A DNA stretch of 56,893 nucleotides from Planctomycetota bacterium (GCA_026184295.1 JAHCJK010000016.1:1-56893); one strand, 5' to 3'. Counted from the stretch's first letter, positions 48,464 through 56,893 are shown. The notes: generated by a model from the letters alone, not told the origin. Program-made: numbers and translations.

Positions 48464-48973
48464 TCAAGAATTCGCCACCCACTTCTTCCATGCTTTCTTG
48501 GCGACGACTACATCCACAAATTCGCCACCATTATGCGCCATGAACTTAAGGAATCTGCGTATGGCGGCGCGCTGGTGAAAGGTCAGGAATCGACGGGGAT
48601 CGTCTAACCTGTCGAGCCTGTATACCGCGGCCATGACGCTCTTCGCATCGCTGGTCTTGAAATGCCTGATCGCAAAACGCATGTACGCGGGCAAGTGAAA
48701 CCGCAATCCCTTGTCGTCCATAAAACAGAGTGCAACATGATGGCGCTCGATGATGTCATCCGGAACATCCATCCAGATTACCCACGTATCCCTTGCTCTT
48801 GCCTTCTTCCTTTCGGAGAGCGTTCCGTAATCATCGATGACCCGCGATTCGCGAATGGAAACGCCGTCCTCCAATCGCACATCCGAGAACGCCCGGCCTA
48901 TTCGCTCGATCACCAGATCGGCGTTTCCTTGCCTATCCTTTGTTCCTGAATGAGTACCGACTTTCTTGCTCAT
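48464..48973 (-). CDS. DUF6714-like protein
   Basis: 169 residues from ATG 48973; a GTG eight codons upstream is the alternative start. The pattern IERIGRAFSDVRLEDGVSIR, ESRVIDDYG, then DTWVIWMDVPDDII and LRFHLPAYMRFAIRHF fits a small DUF6714-type family found in diverse bacteria, often in accessory regions. Function unknown. It is less GC-rich than the surrounding chromosome and heads a run of unknown genes on the minus strand. Confidence 0.65.
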   Translation of the reverse strand: MSKKVGTHSGTKDRQGNADLVIERIGRAFSDVRLEDGVSIRESRVIDDYGTLSERKKARARDTWVIWMDVPDDIIERHHVALCFMDDKGLRFHLPAYMRFAIRHFKTSDAKSVMAAVYRLDRLDDPRRFLTFHQRAAIRRFLKFMAHNGGEFVDVVVAKKAWKKWVANS

Positions 48974-49186
48974 GACGACCCAATTGGCAACGTTCACGCT
49001 TCGAGTTGCCCCTGGCGGTCAATCTCGCGCAGCATGCGACCGATCAGGTCCTCGCTGAGTTCCGCGGCCACGATGAGATGCCCACGACCGTAGTGGAAGG
49101 GTACCTTGGTACCCGGGGTCCAGTCGCCGCCTAAGGCCTATGCCGTTTACATTCACCGTCAGCAATCTGGCGATAGGACGGCTTCT

Positions 49187-50032
49187 TTACTTATCCACGT
49201 TCCCAAGCGCCAACTTCTGCAAAAGTGCGCGGTCTCGTTTACTGTCTAATTCCGGGAGGAAATATGTTCCGCCCAAGTCTTCCATCCGGTCGCCCAGCAC
49301 TTTCTTTACATGGTCAATCGGCACCATGATATCCTTGAAGTCGATGCAGAGCAGGTCCACATGCTGAATAATGGTTGGAATCAATGCCCAGGTGGCCATG
49401 GTTTGGCCATCGTCCAACCGCATGACCGATCCCACAAATGCCGCCAGGTATCGCTCGAAGCGACCGGCAAGGTCCTCGGCGACCTCTACCCAATTGGACG
49501 CGTCGCACGCGCTCATACCCTTCAAGCTCAAAGGAATTCTGAAATGGCCCATTGGAATCTGAAAACATGCATCCGGCTTCTGCTGCTGATTCTTCCAAAG
49601 AGAATTATAGGTAAATACGAACCACTGCTCGGCACAGGCGCGGGCCGCTCGATCCGAGAGTTGTGCGGGCGAGTGGTTCTCGCCATTATCGTCGGTCACC
49701 GAACCGCCGCCCTTCTTAACAGCCTTTCGTAAGATCGAGAACGCGAGGTCCCAATCGGCAGGCCCGGCCAGCGCCAACATCGCCAAGCGGGCCTCCCGCT
49801 TCTTGGGAGAAAAATGGAAAACGCATCCTCGAATGCAACCCGGCGCGACCAAATGCGCGAGATACTCGTCCTCGCTTGGTTCAAATTCCGGCGGTTCGCC
49901 CGGCATACCCACCGACTCAGCCCACTCGTAAAGCAATCCATTCCAATCGGCCAACTTCAATTTACTGCCAGTCAGGGTGAATTCTTTGGACACGAATAAG
50001 GCTCCTTGCCTGGCCAGCGAATAGTTGAGCAA
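49187..50032 (-). CDS. Unknown protein, 281 residues
   Basis: The only usable start is a TTG at 50032, so the real N-terminus is uncertain. The protein is acidic with Trp- and Asp-rich segments (LADWNGLLYEWAESVGMPGE, WDLAFSILRKAVKKGGG) and two Cys in CIRGCVFHF. No signal peptide or membrane segment, and no family recognised. Less GC-rich than the chromosome, like its upstream neighbour. May be accessory. Confidence 0.55.
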   Translation of the reverse strand: MLNYSLARQGALFVSKEFTLTGSKLKLADWNGLLYEWAESVGMPGEPPEFEPSEDEYLAHLVAPGCIRGCVFHFSPKKREARLAMLALAGPADWDLAFSILRKAVKKGGGSVTDDNGENHSPAQLSDRAARACAEQWFVFTYNSLWKNQQQKPDACFQIPMGHFRIPLSLKGMSACDASNWVEVAEDLAGRFERYLAAFVGSVMRLDDGQTMATWALIPTIIQHVDLLCIDFKDIMVPIDHVKKVLGDRMEDLGGTYFLPELDSKRDRALLQKLALGNVDK

Positions 50033-50127
50033 GATGTAATACGTAGATTCACCTGGAATGTCGAGAAAAAACCGACCACGCCCGACTTTAAATTCATTGC
50101 GTGCGCATGCGAACCAGGGTGGACTAT

Positions 50128-50610
50128 TTATTGCACCGGGATGCGCCCGAACGCCGCGAGGATTTCGCCATCGTTGAGCGGGGCGGTGTTGTCGAGTTCG
50201 AAGGCCCAGTCGTAGACGACCTGGGAGGCGACCTTGTTGTATTCGACCACCTTCTCGTCAGAGACCGGGATGAGGTCGGCGCGGCTGCGGGTCTGGACGC
50301 GGCGGAGGCACGTATCAAGGTCCGCGAAGACGCGGATCATCTTGATCAGATACTTCGCGGCCAGCGCGGCGTGGAAGCCGCGGAAGCCTTCCCCCGCCCC
50401 GAGGCTCTCGATCATGACCTTGTCGCGCGTACGGAACGTCTCGTCGAGCACGCCCTCGACCTTCTTCCAGCCGTCCTCGCCCGGAGCGAGTGCCAGCCAG
50501 ATCGGTTCGACGCGAATAAAGGCGATGTCGGTGCACCGGCCCACGAGTGTGCCGATGTAGGTCTTCCCGGCACCCTTGGGGCCGATGAGCATGTAGAGAA
50601 TCTTGGACAT
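50128..50610 (-). CDS. P-loop NTPase/kinase-like protein
   Basis: 160 residues. The Walker A motif GPKGAGKTYIG lies at the N-terminus, as in shikimate-kinase-like small kinases. KVMIESLGAGEGF and RVFADLDTCLRRVQTRSR resemble the later strand and lid Arg of such kinases. Cytoplasmic; the substrate is not apparent. It begins 18 bases after the stop of the next minus-strand gene upstream. Confidence 0.8.
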   Translation of the reverse strand: MSKILYMLIGPKGAGKTYIGTLVGRCTDIAFIRVEPIWLALAPGEDGWKKVEGVLDETFRTRDKVMIESLGAGEGFRGFHAALAAKYLIKMIRVFADLDTCLRRVQTRSRADLIPVSDEKVVEYNKVASQVVYDWAFELDNTAPLNDGEILAAFGRIPVQ

Positions 50611-50628
50611 CGGCGTGCCCTTGCAACC

Positions 50629-51408
50629 CTAATACGGTGCCAGCAACTGTTCATATTTCATCGCGTTGAAGTCCGCGAGTTCCTTCTGCCTTACGAGTTC
50701 CCGATGAAATGGTTTTGCGGCCCACAGCTTGCCCTTGGCCGCCCAATAGACTCGGCCGTCGGCAAAGTCGGCCCATTCCCAGTCGGGACCTTCGATGGCC
50801 AGGCCCGTGTTTGACTGGATGAGCCGGTGTTCGACCAAGTCGGAAGACTTCCCCGACCGCTTCGGCTTGGTATGCTCGATCCGCTGGAGCACCCATCCAT
50901 GAATGATCGGTTTCTCAAACACCACGCCCTTGGCGGCCTTTGTGGGTTTCACGCGGCGCCAGCCGTCACGAAGGAGCCGCGCGGCGAGCACACTTGGCTC
51001 CGTCAGCGGGTAAGCCGGATCGAAACGAACTTCCTTTGTCGAAGCCCCTTCCGCTCCCTCGCCTCGGCTCAGAGCATAGGTCCGAGGCGCGGTAAAGAGT
51101 CCGCCACCGCCCCATCCGTCACGTTGTGGAATCAGCACGACGGCCTTCAGATACGGCGCGCGAGAGATCGCCGTGTAGGGATCCTTCTTGCGCGCAAAAT
51201 AGATGAAGTGCTTGCCGTCGGGGGAGAGATCGCAGAAGTCTTCGTAGATGCGTCCGCGCAGCCACTGTCCGACCTTGAATGCATCGTTCCGCCGGTCCCA
51301 GCGGATGGTGCAGACATAGGACGTTGGCCCGCGCCGCAGGATCAGGCCGACCGGCGCCTGCGTTGCCAGCAGGACATACAGCCGCGCGGGAACGGGCTCG
51401 CCGCGCAC
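50629..51408 (-). CDS. Conserved unknown protein, 259 residues
   Basis: GTG start at 51408, four bases after the rny stop. The pattern APVGLILRRGPTSY, TIRWDRRNDAFKVGQWLRGR and IYEDFCDLSPDGKHFIYFAR recalls a widespread family of unknown function found in myxobacteria and planctomycetes. Trp-rich; likely beta-propeller-like or mixed. No signal peptide. Probably co-transcribed with rny. Confidence 0.75.
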   Translation of the reverse strand: MRGEPVPARLYVLLATQAPVGLILRRGPTSYVCTIRWDRRNDAFKVGQWLRGRIYEDFCDLSPDGKHFIYFARKKDPYTAISRAPYLKAVVLIPQRDGWGGGGLFTAPRTYALSRGEGAEGASTKEVRFDPAYPLTEPSVLAARLLRDGWRRVKPTKAAKGVVFEKPIIHGWVLQRIEHTKPKRSGKSSDLVEHRLIQSNTGLAIEGPDWEWADFADGRVYWAAKGKLWAAKPFHRELVRQKELADFNAMKYEQLLAPY

Positions 51409-51412
51409 GGCA

Positions 51413-52981
51413 TCACCGCGCGTATTCGATAAACCGCGCTTCGCGGATCAGCGTTACGCGCACTTCGCCGGGGTAGCTCAGTTCGTCTTCGATCTGCTTC
51501 GCGATGTCGCGGGCGACGATCTGGCATTCGTTGTCGCTCAGTTCCTCGGCCTTGGCCAGCACGCGCACTTCGCGGCCGGCCTGGATCGCGTAGGCCTTCT
51601 CGATGCCCTTCTTCGTCGTCGCGATCTCCTCCAGCTTCTTCATGCGCTGGACGTACTTTTCGAGCGATTCGCGGCGCGCGCCCGGACGCGCGGCGGAGAT
51701 CGCGTCGGCCACCGTGACCAGGATCGGGTAGAGGCTGTGGACCTCGATGTCGCCGTGGTGCCCGCCGATGGACTCCCAAACTTCCACGCGTTCGTCCACC
51801 TGCTTGGCCACGTCCATCCCGATCTGCGGGTGCGTGCCTTCCATCTCCTGGTCGAGCGCCTTGCCGCAGTCATGCAGGAGGCCGCAGCGCTTGGCGAGCT
51901 GCACGTCCAGCTTCAGTTCCGCCGCGAGCAGCCCGCAGATGTGCGCGACTTCCTTCGAATGGTTGAGCACGTTCTGGCCGTAGGAGGTCCGGTAGCGCAG
52001 GCGGCCGAGCATGTTCTTCAGGCGCGGGTGGATGTCGTGGCAGCCGAACTCGATGGCCGCCTCCTTGCCCGACTTCTCGATCGCCGTCGTCACTTCCTGT
52101 TCGGACTTGGTCTTGGCGTCCTCGATGCGCGTGGGGTGGATGCGCCCGTCGGCGATCAGCTTTTCCATGGTCAGGCGCGCGACTTCGCGGCGCACGGGCT
52201 CGAAGCAGGAGAGCACCACTACGCCGGGCGTGTCGTCCACGATCACGTCCACGCCGGTGGCCTTCTCGAAGGCGCGGATGTTGCGGCCTTCGCGGCCGAT
52301 GATCCGCCCCTTCATGTCGTCGTTGGGCAGGTCGATGGTGGAGACGGTGTTTTCGGCGACGTAGTCGCTGGCCAGGCGCTGGATGGTGTTGAGGATGATC
52401 TTGCGCGCGTCGGCGTCGGCGTTTTCCTTGGCGCGGTTGAGCGCGCGGTTGGTCATCTCGACGACTTCGACCTCGATGTCGGACTTCACGCGTTCCAGCA
52501 GCATCGCCTTGGCCTGGTCGGGCGTCAGTTGGCTGATCGTCTGGAGCTTGCGCTTCTCGTCCTCGTACATCAGGTCGAGTTCCTTCTTGCGCGCCTCGAT
52601 GCTGGCCACCTGTTCCTGGCGCTTCTGTTCCAGCCGCGCGATGTCCTGTTCCTTGCGCTCGATGGTGGAAAGCTTGCGGTCGAGCATGTCCTCGCGCTTT
52701 TCCAGGCGCTTCTCGGCCTCGCGGACCTCGTCCTGCTGGGCCTTGATTTCCTTCTCGAATTCCTTGCGGCGCTTCAACGCGCTCTCGGACTCCTCGGCGC
52801 GGAGCTTCGCGACTTCGGCGCGGGCTTCGTCCTGCATGCGCTGCTTCAGGCGTTCGCCTTCTTCGCGCGCCTGCGCTTCCAGCTTATCGCGGTTGCCCTT
52901 CATCAGCGTGGACGCGATCAGCCCCCCGACGACCGCGCCGCCGGCAATGCCGATGCCGATGCTGAGTGGATCTATGGCCAT
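51413..52981 (-). CDS. rny: Ribonuclease Y
   Basis: 522 residues from ATG 52981; the frame is open further but the usual N-terminal membrane anchor begins here (IGIGIAGGAVVGGLIASTLM). A long coiled coil follows (about 25-200). The KH domain contains GRIIGREGRNIRAFEKATG, and the HD catalytic domain has LNHSKEVAHICG and GLLHDCGKALDQE. It is the membrane-bound endoribonuclease that starts mRNA decay in many bacteria. Its usual partner ymdB is elsewhere in the window. Confidence 0.96.
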   Translation of the reverse strand: MAIDPLSIGIGIAGGAVVGGLIASTLMKGNRDKLEAQAREEGERLKQRMQDEARAEVAKLRAEESESALKRRKEFEKEIKAQQDEVREAEKRLEKREDMLDRKLSTIERKEQDIARLEQKRQEQVASIEARKKELDLMYEDEKRKLQTISQLTPDQAKAMLLERVKSDIEVEVVEMTNRALNRAKENADADARKIILNTIQRLASDYVAENTVSTIDLPNDDMKGRIIGREGRNIRAFEKATGVDVIVDDTPGVVVLSCFEPVRREVARLTMEKLIADGRIHPTRIEDAKTKSEQEVTTAIEKSGKEAAIEFGCHDIHPRLKNMLGRLRYRTSYGQNVLNHSKEVAHICGLLAAELKLDVQLAKRCGLLHDCGKALDQEMEGTHPQIGMDVAKQVDERVEVWESIGGHHGDIEVHSLYPILVTVADAISAARPGARRESLEKYVQRMKKLEEIATTKKGIEKAYAIQAGREVRVLAKAEELSDNECQIVARDIAKQIEDELSYPGEVRVTLIREARFIEYAR

Positions 52982-53648
52982 GGGTGTCCCCTTTCCCGTT
53001 TCGGCATGGCCGTGAAGCCTGCCGTGGATGCGGGGCCTGGCGTCTTGGAAGTAGCGGCTGGATAAGCGTGCGGAGGCTCGGGCACGGCTCAAGAAAGCGA
53101 TAGCGAACGGGGCATGACCGGACGTTTAGACCTGCGCTCCGGACACACCATCCCTTGCGAACACACGCCCCCGGAGCGCTCTCTTGGCGGAGCAGCAGCC
53201 GGCATATCCTGGGTTTCGTGGTTCGATCGGTTTCAAACGTCCATCCGTTCTGTCCATCGTGCGATGCCGCATGCGGTTGCTGGCCTATGTTGCCCGGCGG
53301 CCGCTCAGGGCCGCGCTCTGCGCGAAAGGGAACCCAAAGGTTCCGGCGCAAAGGTGTTCAGGTTTGAGCAGGGCGCTCGTGGTGCCCTGGGCCACCGCCT
53401 GCGTTACCTCATCTCTTGTCGTGAATCACCCAAAGCGTCTGGAGAAGGAGGGTAAAAGCTCCGTCTCGCCTACACGTGTCTCTAGCTCGCTTGTAAAGGT
53501 CTGCGCGTCACCGGCAAACCAGCCAAGCCCACATGGGGAATATTAATCCAGGGTGACGATTTTCGTCAAGTGTATCCACCATAAATACATAGGTTTATGA
53601 AGACGAAGGAAGTTCCGAAAAACATATAAACATAGCCTTAGCCGCCAG
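52982..53648. other. Long gene-free gap upstream of rny with several hairpins
   Basis: No convincing protein gene. Hairpins include GCGCTCCGG/CCGGAGCGC (about 53129-53178), GCGGCC/GGCCGC (about 53300-53320) and GGAACC/GGTTCC flanked by GCGC/GCGC (about 53315-53355). They are GC-rich and closely spaced, as in a structured RNA. A known class cannot be assigned. Confidence 0.5.
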
Positions 53649-54101
53649 TTAACCCCGTTTTTGCGTCTTCAGCATGTCCACGATCTTAGGCGCATCGTGC
53701 AATTCGCCCTCGCCGATCCCCGGACAGCGGTTCCGTTCCGCCAGCCAGGCGAAGGGTGTGTCCATCACTTCGGGCCAAAAGGGATAGTCCCGGCACTGTT
53801 TGGGCCGCGCCGCGTACACCGAACAGCCCTTCTCGTCCAACAGGATGCAGTCGTGGTTGCGGCGCTCGCGCAGCGACGGCTTGCCGCTCGCATAACGCCG
53901 CACGTAACTGCGTTCGAAGTCTTCCACGCTCAGCTTCATAAACGCCGCGATCGCGGCGATCTCTTCTTCGGTCACCCATACGTCGCCCGGCGCACCCCCG
54001 CAGCAGCGACGGCATCCCGCCACGCACGAAAAGCGCACGCCCTCGGCAAACCAGGGCGCTTCGGACGGCTCGGCGGTCTCGGAAACGGCGTCGTCGGACA
54101 T
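53649..54101 (-). CDS. YkgJ-type cysteine-cluster protein
   Basis: 150 residues. CVAGCRRCCGG, CILLDEKGCSVYAARPKQC and RNRCPGI give the cysteine pattern of the YkgJ/CxxCxxCC zinc- or iron-binding family. The biochemical role is unknown. It lies downstream of pssA with seven bases between, so probably in the same operon. Confidence 0.9.
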   Translation of the reverse strand: MSDDAVSETAEPSEAPWFAEGVRFSCVAGCRRCCGGAPGDVWVTEEEIAAIAAFMKLSVEDFERSYVRRYASGKPSLRERRNHDCILLDEKGCSVYAARPKQCRDYPFWPEVMDTPFAWLAERNRCPGIGEGELHDAPKIVDMLKTQKRG

Positions 54102-54108
54102 GCGCGGC

Positions 54109-55143
54109 CTAGGTCGTGGTGGTGTTGGGCGGCGCCGCGGGCTTTTCGGCGGCGGGCTTTTCCGCGGGAGGCGCGGGCGAATCCAGTTCGCTCTGCTGCG
54201 CGGCCTCGGCTTCCACGGCCTCGATCCATTCGGCCGGGCGGTGGCTCGGGAAGAGCTGGAAGCGGATCTCGTTGGCGATGCCCGTCAGCGCGAAGCCGTT
54301 GAAGGCCGCCGCGAGCATGATCTCGTGTTGCAGGATGATCAGGACCAGGCCCAGCCCGAGAATCAGCAGGTGCATGAACGGCTTGCGCCCGCGCAGCAGC
54401 CGGTCGCCCACGTGGAGGTAGTGCACGCGCGAGACCATCAGGATGCCCAGGCAGAGCATCAGGAAGGGCAGCGCGTAGAGCGTCGCGTAGATGATCGAGG
54501 GGAAATTGTCGATGCCGATCCAGGCGTAGATGGGCGCCTTCTCGGTCGCGGGGCTGGCCTTGAGCATCGGGATGAGCATGATCACCAGGCTGGCCACGCA
54601 GCCCGCGGCGGCCGGCGACGGAATCCCGAAGAAGAAGTCGCGGTGCCCGGTCTCGGCTTCGACGTTGTAGCGCGCCAGGCGCAGCGCCGCACAGCAGACG
54701 TAGGTGGCCATCATCAGCCAGACGTAGCGGTCCAGGATCGGGAAGGCGCCCAGTTCGGCCCAGATCTTGGGGGCCTCGTAGTCGATCAGCGCCTTGACCA
54801 GCACCGCCGGGGCGACGCCGAAGCTGACCACGTCGCAGAGCGAGTCCATCTCCATGCCGAACTTGCTCGCGGACTTGGTCCAGCGCGCCACGCGCCCGTC
54901 CATCGCGTCGAAGACCATCGCGACGAAGATCAGCAGCGCCGAGGTGTACAGGCAGTCCACGGAACTGAAGCCGTAAAAATCCTGCGGCGGATTGTGCGAA
55001 CGCATCGCCAGGATGATCGCGGCGAACCCGCAGAGCAGGTTGCCGAGCGTCACCAGCGTGGGCACGGGGTGGACGCCCATGAGGAAGCGGCGCTTGGGCT
55101 TCGGCCGCCCGTCTCGAAAGCGCCGGAATCGTAACGCGGCCAT
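54109..55143 (-). CDS. pssA: CDP-diacylglycerol-serine O-phosphatidyltransferase
   Basis: 344 residues from ATG 55143; the open frame extends further, but MAALRFRRFRDGRPKPKRRF is the natural start. Several transmembrane helices; the CDP-alcohol phosphotransferase motif reads DGRVARWTKSASKFGMEMDS followed by LCD, matching D-G-x2-A-R-x8-G-x3-D-x3-D. Makes phosphatidylserine in the membrane. It follows psd, which decarboxylates that product to phosphatidylethanolamine. The C-terminus carries a Pro/Ala/Glu-rich tail beyond the last helix. Confidence 0.95.
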   Translation of the reverse strand: MAALRFRRFRDGRPKPKRRFLMGVHPVPTLVTLGNLLCGFAAIILAMRSHNPPQDFYGFSSVDCLYTSALLIFVAMVFDAMDGRVARWTKSASKFGMEMDSLCDVVSFGVAPAVLVKALIDYEAPKIWAELGAFPILDRYVWLMMATYVCCAALRLARYNVEAETGHRDFFFGIPSPAAAGCVASLVIMLIPMLKASPATEKAPIYAWIGIDNFPSIIYATLYALPFLMLCLGILMVSRVHYLHVGDRLLRGRKPFMHLLILGLGLVLIILQHEIMLAAAFNGFALTGIANEIRFQLFPSHRPAEWIEAVEAEAAQQSELDSPAPPAEKPAAEKPAAPPNTTTT

Positions 55144-55168
55144 CGGTTGCCCTCGCGCCCCGGCCCGT

Positions 55169-55894
55169 TCAGGCCTGGCTGACCACGGCGCCGGCCGCGG
55201 CGGGTTCGGCCGCCGCCTGCGGCGCGCGCACGCGCCGCACCAGCACCGTCTCACCGCCCACGACCTTCTCGCCGACCTTCACGTTCACGCCGAAGCCGCC
55301 GTCCGCGGGGACGTACAGTTCCGTGCGCGATCCGAACTTGATCATCCCGTAGCGCTGCCCGCGCGCGAAGTGGTCGCCCAGCTTCGCGGCGCAGACGATC
55401 CTGCGCGCCAGCACGCCCGTGATCTGCTTCACCATCACGCGGTCGCCGAAGAGCGTCAGCAGTCCGAGTTCGAACGATTCGTTGCGTTCCGGAGCTTTGG
55501 GGTTGTACGCCGGCAGGAACTCCCCCGCGCGGTACTTCAGGTGCGCCACCATCCCGTCGCAGGGCACCCGGTTGACGTGGACGTTGAACGGCGACAGGAA
55601 GATGCCGACGCGCACCGCCTTGGTATTCAGGAACCCCGGTTCGTCCACTTCGACGATGTCGGTCACCGTGCCGTCGGCGGGGGAGATCAAAAGCTGCGGA
55701 TCGGTGGGCACCGTCCGTTCGGGGTCGCGGAAGAACCAGAGCACGATCGCGTACGGCGCGAACGCCACCGCTGCCGCTGCCGGATGCAGCAGAACCGCTA
55801 AGGCCCACGCCAGGGCTCCGCAAGCGAGGGTCGCGAGGAAGAGTTCGTCCCCGCCGTATTCGGCGAAGCCCAGTTTTCGCAAGATTCCGCGCAC
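55169..55894 (-). CDS. psd: Phosphatidylserine decarboxylase
   Basis: 241 residues from GTG 55894; the open frame extends through a minisatellite upstream, which is unlikely to be coding. Hydrophobic helices lie near 25-65, followed by ISPADGTVTDIVEV, RVGIFLSPFNVHVNRVPCDG and RRIVCAAKLGDHFARGQRYG. GMIKFGSRTELYVP contains the Gly-Ser site at which the proenzyme cleaves itself to form the pyruvoyl cofactor. Completes phosphatidylethanolamine synthesis with pssA, 25 bases downstream. Confidence 0.93.
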   Translation of the reverse strand: MRGILRKLGFAEYGGDELFLATLACGALAWALAVLLHPAAAAVAFAPYAIVLWFFRDPERTVPTDPQLLISPADGTVTDIVEVDEPGFLNTKAVRVGIFLSPFNVHVNRVPCDGMVAHLKYRAGEFLPAYNPKAPERNESFELGLLTLFGDRVMVKQITGVLARRIVCAAKLGDHFARGQRYGMIKFGSRTELYVPADGGFGVNVKVGEKVVGGETVLVRRVRAPQAAAEPAAAGAVVSQA

Positions 55895-56241
55895 GTCCGT
55901 TGCCGCCTCCCGAGCCCGCCGGTCTCCGGCGCCGCTCCCCTGACCCACCTGACCCACCAACCTGCCGATCTGCCAACCTACCAACCTGCCAATTTTGCGA
56001 CCTGCCGACTTACCAACCTGCCGACTTGGCGACCTGCCGACTTCTCGACGCTGCCAGACCCTTAGTAGGAGTCTTACACGTATCGTCAAAAGGCTTTACA
56101 TAGTATGCCAGAAAGATGTGAGGATGTCATGAGGCAAGGGCGGCATTCCGGAAGCCCCGGGGCCGGATCGGCCGATACAGGAGGAGCCCGCCGCGCAAGG
56201 CCTTGGCGCGCGTGCGGGCGCGAAACGACCTAAGGAGCCGC
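55895..56241. other. Gap with minisatellite, between psd and the GIY-YIG gene
   Basis: The first half is taken by a repeat (next entry). The remainder up to 56241 is the divergent promoter/leader region with the AAGGAG of the GIY-YIG gene. No other gene. Confidence 0.6.
55955..56048 (+). repeat. Minisatellite of about 8-bp period (CCAACCTG/CCGACCTG)
   Basis: Around ten imperfect copies. Read on the other strand the consensus GGCAGGTT matches the period and form of the repeat at 9290-9378. Confidence 0.82.
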
Positions 56242-56832
56242 ATGCCCGACGCCCGCAACTGCCCGCGCATCGACGCCGTGATCCAGGCGCGCGCCGCTGC
56301 TCACGCCCAGCCAGCCGCAAAGCGCCGCGCCGCCCGGCCCGCTCGGTCGCGTTCGGTTGCCCCGCCGCGCTTGGCTGTCCGGTCGCACTCGGCCGCTCCG
56401 TCGCACTCGGCCACTCCGTCGCACTCGGCCGCTCCGTCGCGCTCGGCCGCCCCGTCGCGCTCGGCCGCTCCGTCGCGCTCGGCTGCTCCGTCGCACTCGG
56501 CCGCTCCGTCGCGCTCGGCTGCTCCGTCGCGCTCGAAGGCCCGGACCCGACCCGCGCCTCGCAAGAAAGCCCGTGCCCGGCCGCGCGTCCGCGCCTGGCA
56601 CGTGTACCTCGTCCGCTGCGCCGACGGGAGCCTGTACTGCGGCGTCTCGAACGACCTTGCCGCCCGCGTCGCCGCCCACAACGCCGGCCGCGGCGCGAAG
56701 TACACCCGCCCCCGCCGCCCCGTGACCTTGGTCTGGAGCCGCCGCTGCGGCACCAAGTCCAACGCATGCCGGCAGGAATACCGCATCAAGCAGCTCACCC
56801 GCGCCGAGAAGCAGGCCCTGGCCGGCCTGTAA
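56242..56832 (+). CDS. GIY-YIG nuclease-domain protein with repetitive N-terminus
   Basis: ATG 56242 with AAGGAG upstream, 196 residues. Residues about 45-105 are roughly nine copies of a six-residue unit S-(H/R)-S-A-A-P, then an Arg/Lys/Pro linker. The C-terminal domain (about 117-196) is a UPF0213-type GIY-YIG: WHVYLVRCADGSLYCGVSND, then ARVAAHNAGRGAKYTRPRRP and the E in EYRIKQL. The nuclease should cut DNA at branches or ends. The basic tail could bind DNA; the repeat is encoded by an 18-bp tandem array. Confidence 0.9.
   Translation: MPDARNCPRIDAVIQARAAAHAQPAAKRRAARPARSRSVAPPRLAVRSHSAAPSHSATPSHSAAPSRSAAPSRSAAPSRSAAPSHSAAPSRSAAPSRSKARTRPAPRKKARARPRVRAWHVYLVRCADGSLYCGVSNDLAARVAAHNAGRGAKYTRPRRPVTLVWSRRCGTKSNACRQEYRIKQLTRAEKQALAGL
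56361..56535 (+). repeat. 18-bp in-frame tandem array within the GIY-YIG gene
   Basis: About nine copies of a unit like TCGCACTCGGCCGCTCCG, varying mainly in CAC/CGC (His/Arg). In-frame length keeps the gene open. Confidence 0.85.
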
Positions 56833-56893
56833 ATCAGGGGTCAGGGGTCAGTGAACAGTGATCAGTGGTCAGTGGTCAGTGGTCAGTGGTCAG
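56833..56893 (+). repeat. Tandem GTCAGTG repeat, running off the window end
   Basis: Starts as TCAGGGGTCAGGGGTCAG, the form seen in the dispersed repeats, and then becomes GTCAGTG units of seven bases, four or more in a row to the end of the window. Confidence 0.85.

Noticed and set aside
56833..56893. CRISPR array at the end of the window
   Set aside because: Units are seven bases with no spacers; a simple tandem repeat.

Overview
The window is a GC-rich chromosomal segment of a bacterium, most likely a planctomycete or a related lineage. Pointers are a sulfatase paired with its formylglycine-generating enzyme, many secreted or lipoprotein-like proteins of unknown function, a TupA-like ATP-grasp protein, a hopanoid-type glycosyltransferase and an integrase of a style common in that phylum. 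The lineage is an inference from gene content. No rRNA gene is present.

Layout. 1-5.1 kb: bacillithiol genes (bshB1, cut by the window edge, then bshA), a small zinc-ribbon protein, an alpha/beta hydrolase and an AT-rich orphan. 5.1-20.8 kb: a very large secreted CBM9/hydrolase-like protein, a MoxR ATPase, a lipoprotein, a MOSC protein, a protein with two L7/L12-like domains, an AraC regulator with an FAD oxidoreductase, a secreted coiled-coil/collagen-like protein, hpnB, a solitary rpsJ and an esterase. 21.4-24.2 kb: a 2.76-kb integrative element inserted in tRNA-Pro(GGG) between perfect 46-bp repeats. 24.2-32.3 kb: accessory genes, including an AT-rich SMI1/KNR4-like gene, a sulfatase interrupted by one in-frame TAG, its FGE and two coupled zinc alcohol dehydrogenases.

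32.3-39.1 kb is the most remarkable part: about 40 tRNA and tRNA-like genes, all on the minus strand, covering all 20 amino acids with no anticodon clearly used twice. An HNH endonuclease and an SPFH/Band-7 (slipin) gene lie inside the array on the same strand. Eleven of the tRNAs carry G at the normally invariant T55, and most of these have also lost the D-loop GG, so the elbow contact seems to have been lost as a unit. Identity features such as G-1/C73 of His and U73 of Cys are kept. SPFH/Band-7 proteins with cognate tRNA-like RNAs are known from RNA-repair systems, so a tRNA backup, decoy or repair locus is a reasonable hypothesis. No RtcB ligase is in the window. trmB lies immediately upstream of the array.

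39.4-56.8 kb is mostly housekeeping on the minus strand: trmB-xseB-thioredoxin-xseA-ymdB, tandem paralogous helical-repeat proteins, a TIM-barrel epimerase, a divergent heparinase-like lyase, a group of less GC-rich unknown genes, rny, and ykgJ-pssA-psd for phosphatidylethanolamine synthesis. The window ends with a GIY-YIG protein carrying a low-complexity N-terminus. Dispersed inverted repeats built on AGGATTCAG/CTGAATCCT occur between genes and between tRNAs, and two distant minisatellites share an 8-bp period.
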